Source: Treponema sp.
Lineage (GTDB): Bacteria > Spirochaetota > Spirochaetia > Treponematales > Breznakiellaceae
Direction of reading: 5' to 3'
NCBI GenBank assembly: GCA_031288815.1
Contig: JAITQR010000121.1
Location: 1 to 5,572 of the forward strand
DNA length: 5,572 nucleotides
This document shows, in pieces, positions 1 to 4,541 of this stretch. The translations under genes were made by a program, and so were the position numbers. The stretch's first letter is position 1. Every line of letters begins with the position of its first letter. The notes beneath the pieces were generated by a model. The model saw only the letters and a list, made by a program, of their open reading frames with translations, was not told where the DNA came from and made no database searches.

Positions 1-837
1 ATGTTCGGAATAATGACTCTGTCGGGGGCTTTAAAGCTCAAAGCCAGGGAATTCGGCCTGGTCCTCCGAAATCCCCTGCCTATCCTGCTTTTTTTCTTTT
101 CCTCCCACGTGCTGATGCCTCTGGCGGCCCTCCTGGTTGCCTCCCTGGTCTTCCGGGGAAACCCGGACACGGTATCGGGCTATATTCTGGTATATTCGGT
201 TCCCACGGCGGTTTCCGGCTTTATCTGGGTCAACATCTACAAGGGGGATAACGCCCTGGCCCTGGCCCTGATCCTCATCTCCACGGTAGCGGCTCCCCTG
301 GTGGTGCCTGGCACTATGTCTATCCTTATGGGGACCCGGGTAAGCCTGGACATGTCGGGAATCGCCCTTTCCCTGATACTGATGGTGGTAATTCCCACCC
401 TGGTCGGCGTGTCGGCCAACGAAGCAAGCCGGGGGAAGATCCCCCAGACGGTTTCCCCCGTTTTAAATCCCCTGGCGAAGCTCTGCCTAATCCTGGTAAT
501 CGCCGCCAACGCCTCCGCGGTGGCGCCCCAGCTGCGCTTTACCGATCCCCATGTCTGGTTTGTCGCGGCGGTTTGCGTTCTTTTCGCCGTCCTGGGTTAC
601 TTTCTCGCCCGTTTTATTGGCCTGGTCTGCCGGCTGGAGCGGGATAAGCGGATTACCATCTTTTTTTCTTCCGGGCTCCGCAACATCAGCGCCGCTACTA
701 CCATCGCCATTGAATTTTTTCCCCCGGCGGCGGCCCTGCCCGCTTTGCTGGGGATCGTGTTCCAGCAGTCCATGGCGGCCATCATGGGCCGGCTCCTCCT
801 GGGGCCCCTTTCTGGAAAGCCGCCGAAAAAAGTCTGA
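1..837 (+). CDS. BASS-family (bile acid:sodium symporter-like) transporter, 5'-truncated by window edge
   Basis: Integral membrane carrier of the BASS/SBF superfamily, whose members usually move organic anions with Na+. The 278 visible residues form a series of hydrophobic segments. Family-typical stretches are SVPTAVSGFIWVN followed by KGDNALALAL (about 66-90), APLVVPGT (98-105) and SSGLRNISAATTIA (223-236), the last resembling the conserved G-x-x-N helix of the fold. Family members are usually a little over 300 residues. The first visible residues (MFGIMTLSGALKL) align with the end of an early helix, so the ATG at base 1 is probably an internal Met and one or two helices lie upstream of the window. 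The protein ends in a short basic tail (GKPPKKV). The substrate cannot be read from the sequence. The gene lies 156 bp upstream of uxaC on the same strand, so an organic-acid role is plausible but only inferred. The family call is firm; specificity is unknown. Confidence 0.82.
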   Translation: MFGIMTLSGALKLKAREFGLVLRNPLPILLFFFSSHVLMPLAALLVASLVFRGNPDTVSGYILVYSVPTAVSGFIWVNIYKGDNALALALILISTVAAPLVVPGTMSILMGTRVSLDMSGIALSLILMVVIPTLVGVSANEASRGKIPQTVSPVLNPLAKLCLILVIAANASAVAPQLRFTDPHVWFVAAVCVLFAVLGYFLARFIGLVCRLERDKRITIFFSSGLRNISAATTIAIEFFPPAAALPALLGIVFQQSMAAIMGRLLLGPLSGKPPKKV

Positions 838-894
838 AAAACCCCGCGGGCAACGTATCCAGACAACCTATCAGAGAGACATTCCCAAAGGCCT

Positions 895-926
895 TTCCCG
901 AAACCAGCCGGGTTTTGGGGAGTTTT
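895..926 (+). terminator. Stem-loop after the BASS gene, weak terminator candidate
   Basis: Bases 895-905 pair with 911-921 (11 pairs, two of them G-U) around the 5-base loop AGCCG. Only four T follow (923-926). The hairpin lies 57 bp after the BASS stop and before the uxaC promoter candidate, where a terminator or attenuating hairpin would be expected. The short U-tract makes intrinsic termination uncertain. Confidence 0.4.
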
Positions 927-941
927 ACGACTAAAAACACA

Positions 942-970
942 TTGCTAAAGGGAAAGCCATAGGCTATCTT
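942..970 (+). promoter_or_regulatory. Weak sigma-70-like promoter candidate for uxaC
   Basis: TTGCTA (942-947) and TATCTT (965-970) are separated by 17 bp, each matching the consensus at 4 of 6 positions. Transcription would start near 977, leaving a leader of about 17 nt that just includes the Shine-Dalgarno. Such weak matches occur by chance, so the main support is correct spacing and placement downstream of the stem-loop at 895-926. Confidence 0.28.
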
Positions 971-993
971 AAAAAACCGGAGGAACAATACCA

Positions 994-2445
994 ATGAGAA
1001 AATTTATGGATGAAGATTTTCTTCTTTCAAACAAAACGGCCCAGCGGCTTTACCACGAAGCCGCCGCGGGGGAACCCATATTCGACTACCACTGCCACCT
1101 GAATCCCCGGGAAATAGCGGAAGACCGCCGTTTTCCCGATCTGGCCTATATGTGGCTGGGCCAGAATCACTACGGGGATCATTACAAGTGGCGGATCATG
1201 CGGGCCAACGGGGTAGACGAAAATCTTATCACCGGCGACGCGCCCTCCTACGACCGCTTCCTCGCCTGGGCGGAAACCGTACCCGCGGCCATCGGGAATC
1301 CCCTGTACCACTGGACCCACCTGGAACTTCAGCGCTATTTCGATATCTACGAGCCCCTGAACAGGGAAAGCGCGCCGGAAATCTGGAAGGCCGCCAACGA
1401 CAAACTGAAAAACGATCCCGGTTTTTCCGTTTACGGGATCTTTAAAAAATTCAAGGTCTACGCCGTAGGTACTACCGATGACCCGGCGGACAGCCTGGAA
1501 TGGCACGAAAAAGTAAAGAAATCGGGTAAAACCGCTACCAAGGTACTACCCTCTTTCCGGCCCGACCGGGTAATGAACATTGAAAAGCCCGATTTTGCCC
1601 GGTACATCGCCGATCTTGCCCAGAGGGCGGGGAAACAGATCTCCGGCCTGGCGGATCTGCTGGAGGTTCTGCGGGACCGGGTCGCCTTCTTCGACAGGCT
1701 GGGCTGCCGGGCTTCGGATCACGCCCTGGAGTACCTTCCCTTCGAGACCGCCCTGGGGGACGCGAACGGTTCCATCCGGGAGGGAGCCTGGGAGAAAGAG
1801 GCCGGGGAGATCTTCGCCGCGGCCCTGGCGGGGAAAGTCCCGGACAAACGGGAAACCGACTCCTGGAAGACCTTTATCCTTACCCGTCTGGCCGCGGAGT
1901 ATCACGACCGGGGCTGGGCGATGCAGATACACCTTTCGGCTCTCCGGAACAACAACAGCCGGGGCTTTAAAAACCTGGGGGCGGATACGGGTTACGACGC
2001 GTCGCACGATCATCCGGTGGCGGCGAACCTGTCCCGTTTCTTCGATTACCTGGAAGCATCCGGCAAGCTGCCCAGGACTATCCTCTACAGTCTGAACATC
2101 AAGGATTTTTACAGTCTGGCTACCATAATGGGCTGTTTCCAGGAGGGCGGTATCGCCGGCAAGATGCAGCTTGGCTCTTCCTGGTGGTTCCTGGATCACA
2201 AGGACGGAATGGAAGCCCAGATGAAGCTTCTGGCGAATGTGGGGCTCCTTTCCCGTTTTGTAGGAATGCTCACCGATTCCCGCAGTTTTCTTTCCTACCC
2301 CCGGCATGAATACTTCAGGCGGATCCTCTGTAATATTCTGGGCGTCTGGGCGGAAGAGGGGGAAGTTCCCAACGATTTTAACCTGCTCGGCGGAATGGTT
2401 CGGGATATTTCCTTCGGAAACGCCCAGAGGTACTTTGAAAAATAA
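994..2445 (+). CDS. uxaC: Uronate isomerase (glucuronate/galacturonate isomerase, EC 5.3.1.12)
   Basis: Cytoplasmic enzyme that converts D-glucuronate to D-fructuronate and D-galacturonate to D-tagaturonate, the first step of hexuronate breakdown from pectin, xylan side chains or glucuronides. It belongs to the amidohydrolase superfamily (TIM barrel). Visible signatures are the metal-binding HxH of FDYHCHLNP (His33 and His35), VGTTDDPAD (158-166), QIHLSALRNNNSRG (311-324, with His313), LGSSWWFLDHKDGM (393-406), and the strongly conserved TDSRSFLSYPRHEYFRR (427-443), whose Asp428 is the likely last barrel metal/acid-base Asp. At 483 residues it is close to the roughly 470 of the E. coli enzyme and appears intact. 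The start at 994 is favoured by GGAGGAA (979-985), 8 nt upstream; Met5 (1006) is a less well-placed alternative. The stop abuts the start of the downstream carrier, giving a two-gene operon. No other pathway genes (uxaA/B, uxuA/B, kdgK) are in the window. Confidence 0.97.
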   Translation: MRKFMDEDFLLSNKTAQRLYHEAAAGEPIFDYHCHLNPREIAEDRRFPDLAYMWLGQNHYGDHYKWRIMRANGVDENLITGDAPSYDRFLAWAETVPAAIGNPLYHWTHLELQRYFDIYEPLNRESAPEIWKAANDKLKNDPGFSVYGIFKKFKVYAVGTTDDPADSLEWHEKVKKSGKTATKVLPSFRPDRVMNIEKPDFARYIADLAQRAGKQISGLADLLEVLRDRVAFFDRLGCRASDHALEYLPFETALGDANGSIREGAWEKEAGEIFAAALAGKVPDKRETDSWKTFILTRLAAEYHDRGWAMQIHLSALRNNNSRGFKNLGADTGYDASHDHPVAANLSRFFDYLEASGKLPRTILYSLNIKDFYSLATIMGCFQEGGIAGKMQLGSSWWFLDHKDGMEAQMKLLANVGLLSRFVGMLTDSRSFLSYPRHEYFRRILCNILGVWAEEGEVPNDFNLLGGMVRDISFGNAQRYFEK

Positions 2446-3681
2446 ATGAAAATCTGGATAAAACTGCTTTTTGGTTCCATTCTTGGGGTGGCGGCCGCTT
2501 ATCTGCTGCCCCAGGATAATCAAAACATCCTTACGGTTCTCGCCTGGCTGGAGAATCTGACCCTGCGGATAGGCCGCTACGCCCTGACGCCCCTTCTGGT
2601 TTTTTCACTTACCATCGCTGTATACGAACTCCGCAAGGACGGGCAATTCTGGGCCCTGGTACTCCGCAGCTTTCTTTTTATCATCGGCGGGGCCGTTTTT
2701 GTCATAGCCGCGGGGGTCAGCGCGACTCTGCTTTTCCCTCCGGGGCGGATACGCATTCCCATGGAGGAGCAGCTTGAGGCGTTCTCTCTGGATGTGGCCG
2801 ATAATGTACTGGCCCTTTTCCCCCCGAACATGTTCCAGGCTCTGGTAGGCGACGGGTCGTACATTTTCCCCTTCTGTGTTTTCGCGTTTTTCCTGGGAAT
2901 GGGCCTCTCCTACGACCGCAGCTACACCAAGCCGGTAATAGCCCTGATTGATTCCCTTTCCCGAATTTTTTACCACATTATTTCTTTTTTTTCAGAAATT
3001 TTGGGGTTTATTATGATTACGCTGGCGGCATACTGGGCTTTCCGCTTCAAGGCAGTCCAGGAAACCGGCGCATTTCGGGATCTTATCGTTCTTTTGGGGG
3101 CCTTTAGCCTAATCTTTAGTTTTGTTGTCCTGCCCATCCTCCTCTGCTTTGTCAGGCCCAAGGCCAGGCCCTGGGCGGTTCTCTACGGATCCCTGGGCCC
3201 CGGCATAACCGCGTGGTTCTCCGGGGACCTGAATTTTACTTTTCCGGTGCTGCTGCGCCATGGAAAAGAGAACTTTGGGAACCGCAGGCGCTCCAACACA
3301 ATAAGTCTTTCTCTTTTCGCCACCTTTGGCCGGGGGGGCAGCGCCATGGTCGCGGCGGTAGCGTTTATCGTAATCATAAAGTCTTACTCCAGCCTGGGGA
3401 TAACCACCATGGCGGATACCGTTTCTATATGCTTAAGGGCCCTTCTCATCTCCTTTTTCCTTGCCCGCCACCCGGGAGACGGGGCCTATACCGCTCTTGC
3501 CGTCCTCTGTCTTGGCTACGGCGGGGGTTATGAGGCAGGTTACCTGATCCTGAAACCCCTGGCCTTCTACCTTATCACGGTAGGAACCTTCCTGGACGTG
3601 ATGATAGCTTCCTTTTCCAGTTACGCTATCGCCCGTTTAAGCGGATTCCAGGAAGACAAAAGCCTCCGCCACTATATCTGA
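2446..3681 (+). CDS. Divergent SDF-family (DAACS, dicarboxylate/amino acid:cation symporter-like) transporter
   Basis: A 411-residue polytopic membrane protein of normal SDF-family length. It has about eight hydrophobic segments plus two re-entrant-hairpin regions. Family landmarks include PLLVFSLTIAV early on, NVLALFPPNMFQAL (near 120-133), HP2-like HPGDGA (342-347) and the final helix near 372-396. Aligned by eye to the archaeal homologue GltPh, key binding positions are replaced. The HP1 serine motif is SGDLNFTFP (259-267). The NMDGT motif of TM7 is GRGGS (295-299). In TM8, Asp394, Arg397, Asn401 and Asp405 become Ile377, Gly380, Asp384 and Ala388. The fold is thus recognisable, but standard glutamate/aspartate/succinate and Na+ coordination is unlikely. 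The ATG directly follows the uxaC TAA. The only SD-like sequence, AGAGG (2426-2430), lies 15 nt upstream, so translation probably depends on coupling. Uptake of a hexuronate or related acid is an inference from context. The frame is open, with no sign of decay. Confidence 0.85.
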   Translation: MKIWIKLLFGSILGVAAAYLLPQDNQNILTVLAWLENLTLRIGRYALTPLLVFSLTIAVYELRKDGQFWALVLRSFLFIIGGAVFVIAAGVSATLLFPPGRIRIPMEEQLEAFSLDVADNVLALFPPNMFQALVGDGSYIFPFCVFAFFLGMGLSYDRSYTKPVIALIDSLSRIFYHIISFFSEILGFIMITLAAYWAFRFKAVQETGAFRDLIVLLGAFSLIFSFVVLPILLCFVRPKARPWAVLYGSLGPGITAWFSGDLNFTFPVLLRHGKENFGNRRRSNTISLSLFATFGRGGSAMVAAVAFIVIIKSYSSLGITTMADTVSICLRALLISFFLARHPGDGAYTALAVLCLGYGGGYEAGYLILKPLAFYLITVGTFLDVMIASFSSYAIARLSGFQEDKSLRHYI

Positions 3682-3698
3682 TCTGTTTTTTAAACAAG

Positions 3699-3742
3699 GG
3701 CGGTCTCCAGAAACCTGAGCACGTGGGTTTTTAGAGGCCGCC
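3699..3742 (+). terminator. Long imperfect hairpin 17 bp after the transporter stop
   Basis: GGCGGTCTC (3699-3707) pairs with 3734-3742 and AGAAACCT (3709-3716) with 3725-3732. Together they give 17 pairs, three of them G-U, with one C/A mismatch and an 8-base loop. The position right after the uxaC-carrier operon suits transcript termination or 3'-end protection. No T-tract follows on the + strand, so a classical intrinsic terminator is not fully supported. The near-identical TAAACAAGGG (3691-3700) and TAAACAGGG (3751-3759) bracket it. Confidence 0.45.
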
Positions 3743-3760
3743 GTCTCGTCTAAACAGGGT

Positions 3761-3800
3761 TGTTTTTGGGGAAGCTTTCCGGAAAAACCGGCCAAAAACA
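3761..3800. repeat. 9-bp perfect inverted repeat with structured 22-base loop
   Basis: TGTTTTTGG (3761-3769) is the exact reverse complement of CCAAAAACA (3792-3800). The loop can itself fold, either as GGAA-GCT-TTCC (3770-3780) or as CCGG-AAAAA-CCGG (3779-3791). It could be a second 3'-end structure for the upstream operon or part of a small structured RNA. No strong T-tract follows, only ATTTTAG (3804-3810). Confidence 0.4.
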
Positions 3801-3810
3801 CGGATTTTAG

Positions 3811-3823
3811 CTTGAATTTCAAG
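3811..3823. repeat. 13-bp palindrome, possible operator
   Basis: CTTGAATTTCAAG is a perfect inverted repeat of two 6-bp arms around one central T. It lies about 100 bp upstream of the promoter of the XRE-type gene. A dimeric regulator site is one possibility; chance is another, since no second copy was found in the window. Confidence 0.25.
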
Positions 3824-3883
3824 GCAACGGCGCTGTTCTTCTAAAGCGGCTTTAAAAAAGGTACATACCAAAGCTTTTCTGAT

Positions 3884-3921
3884 AAAAAATTTGAAAAATT
3901 TAAGGAAATTTTTTAAAAAAA
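3884..3921. promoter_or_regulatory. Phased A-tracts / UP-element-like region upstream of the XRE gene promoter
   Basis: Four A/T tracts follow each other: AAAAAATTT (3884-3892), AAAAATTT (3894-3901), AAATTTTTT (3906-3914) and AAAAAAA (3915-3921). Their centres are about 8 to 13 bp apart, averaging near one helical turn. The block ends 2 bp before the -35 box. This arrangement typically bends DNA and can act like an UP element for the RNA polymerase alpha subunit. It stands out sharply from the GC-rich coding sequence around it. Confidence 0.45.
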
Positions 3922-3923
3922 GG

Positions 3924-3953
3924 TTTACATTATTAGTAGAATATGTCTATAGT
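3924..3953 (+). promoter_or_regulatory. Sigma-70-like promoter of the HigA-like gene
   Basis: TTTACA (3924-3929, 5 of 6 to consensus) and TATAGT (3948-3953, 5 of 6) are separated by 18 bp. Transcription would begin near 3960, giving a leader of about 23 nt containing AAGGAG (3971-3976). Two TTAGTA copies (3933-3938 and 3954-3959) lie exactly 21 bp apart around the -10 box, and TAGA-N5-TCTA (3937-3949) overlaps it. These are candidate sites for autoregulation by the encoded XRE protein. Confidence 0.6.
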
Positions 3954-3982
3954 TTAGTATCACTTTTATTAAGGAGTAATGC

Positions 3983-4384
3983 ATGGCCAAAATTAACCAG
4001 CATCCCGGAGTAGTTTTCAAGAAGTTTTTGGATGACTACCAGCTTACGGCCGCCAAAGTCGCGGACGATATCAAGCTGAGTCAGTCAAGTATTCGTCTGT
4101 TGATCGGCGGAAAGCTCAAAATTTCCGTTCCTATCGCCCTTAGGCTTGCGAAATATTTCGGTAACAAGCCCGAATTCTGGATCGACATACAAAACAAGTA
4201 CGAACTGGCGGAAAGCGTCAAGAATGATCAGGAATTCGCCGAAGTCCTGAAGAACATTCCCAAAGCCAAGAAGCCCGCCCCGTCCAAGAAAGCCGTTAAA
4301 AAGCCCGTGAAAGGGAAGGCCCCTGCCAAAAAACCGGCAAAACCCCGGGCGAAAAAACCCGTTCCGCCTCCCGAGCAGGTATAA
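3983..4384 (+). CDS. HigA-family XRE helix-turn-helix protein with Lys/Pro/Ala-rich C-terminal tail
   Basis: A 133-residue DNA-binding protein. Residues 5-80 follow the HigA antidote pattern: HPGVVFKKFLDDY (7-19), a helix-turn-helix at about 21-44 (LTAAKVADDIKLSQSSIRLL then IGGK), and the family hallmark ALRLAKYFGNKPEFWIDIQNKYEL spanning 52-75. From about residue 94 the sequence becomes a low-complexity basic tail with KKP at 96-98, 106-108, 116-118 and 124-126, resembling eukaryotic H1-like or bacterial histone-like tails that bind nucleic acid non-specifically. HigA antitoxins usually end near 95-110 residues and sit beside higB. No RelE/HigB-like toxin is visible in the 301 bp upstream or 157 bp downstream. 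AAGGAG (3971-3976), 6 nt from the ATG, fixes the start; an out-of-frame ATG at 3979 ends after five codons. The gene has its own promoter and terminator. It may be a solitary transcription regulator or nucleoid-associated protein; antitoxin function is not shown. Confidence 0.85.
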   Translation: MAKINQHPGVVFKKFLDDYQLTAAKVADDIKLSQSSIRLLIGGKLKISVPIALRLAKYFGNKPEFWIDIQNKYELAESVKNDQEFAEVLKNIPKAKKPAPSKKAVKKPVKGKAPAKKPAKPRAKKPVPPPEQV

Positions 4385-4407
4385 ACGGAACAGGCAACAG
4401 GTTTTTT

Positions 4408-4456
4408 GGGGGTATTTGGGAGGCGGTGACAGCTTTCCGGATACCCCTTTCGTTTT
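4408..4456 (+). terminator. Rho-independent terminator of the HigA-like gene
   Basis: Bases 4409-4424 pair continuously with 4432-4447 (16 pairs, four of them G-U, no mismatch) around the loop GGTGACA. The base of the stem is GGGGTAT/ATACCCC. It is followed by TTTCGTTTT (4448-4456). It begins 24 bp after the stop codon and separates the XRE gene from tex. The C and G interrupting the T-run are the only weakness. Confidence 0.68.
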
Positions 4457-4477
4457 ACGCGCCCCCGGAGCCCTGGC

Positions 4478-4501
4478 GCGCCGGTGAAAGCGCCGGTAAA
4501 C
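4478..4501. repeat. Tandem 12-bp repeat upstream of tex
   Basis: Two adjacent 12-bp units, GCGCCGGTGAAA (4478-4489) and GCGCCGGTAAAC (4490-4501), match at 10 of 12 positions. They sit directly upstream of the candidate -35 of tex. The same segment can form a hairpin pairing 4473-4479 with 4490-4496. A regulator site or a local slippage duplication are both possible. Confidence 0.35.
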
Positions 4502-4504
4502 GGC

Positions 4505-4533
4505 TTGTTTCGCCGCCCCTTCTTCGATAAAAT
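4505..4533 (+). promoter_or_regulatory. Candidate tex promoter predicting a leaderless mRNA
   Basis: TTGTTT (4505-4510, 3 of 6) and TAAAAT (4528-4533, 5 of 6) are spaced by 17 bp. The expected transcription start, 6-8 bp after the -10 box, falls at about 4540-4541, essentially at the tex ATG (4542). The absence of a Shine-Dalgarno before that ATG agrees with a leaderless transcript. Confidence 0.42.
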
Positions 4534-4541
4534 AACACTTT

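Noticed and set aside
551..934. 127-aa + strand open frame overlapping the end of the BASS gene
   Set aside because: Out-of-frame shadow rich in Ser, Pro and Trp with no Shine-Dalgarno; the BASS frame is clearly the coding one.
1027..1506. 159-aa minus-strand open frame
   Set aside because: Antisense shadow of the well-supported uxaC coding sequence with no family resemblance.
1546..2523. 325-aa open frame on the minus strand opposite uxaC
   Set aside because: It lies entirely over uxaC and the start of the carrier, its translation shows no recognisable domain, and it is explained by GC-biased third codon positions of uxaC.
3842..3854. TAAAG-CGG-CTTTA hairpin followed by a run of A
   Set aside because: Only a 5-bp stem. 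The homopolymer downstream is A on the + strand and lies on the wrong side for a minus-strand terminator, so it is not a credible terminator in either direction.
3682..3982. Possible HigB toxin gene or remnant upstream of the HigA-like gene
   Set aside because: The + frames are broken by stops within short distances and no RelE/HigB-like sequence was recognised; the stretch is dominated by hairpins and A/T tracts.
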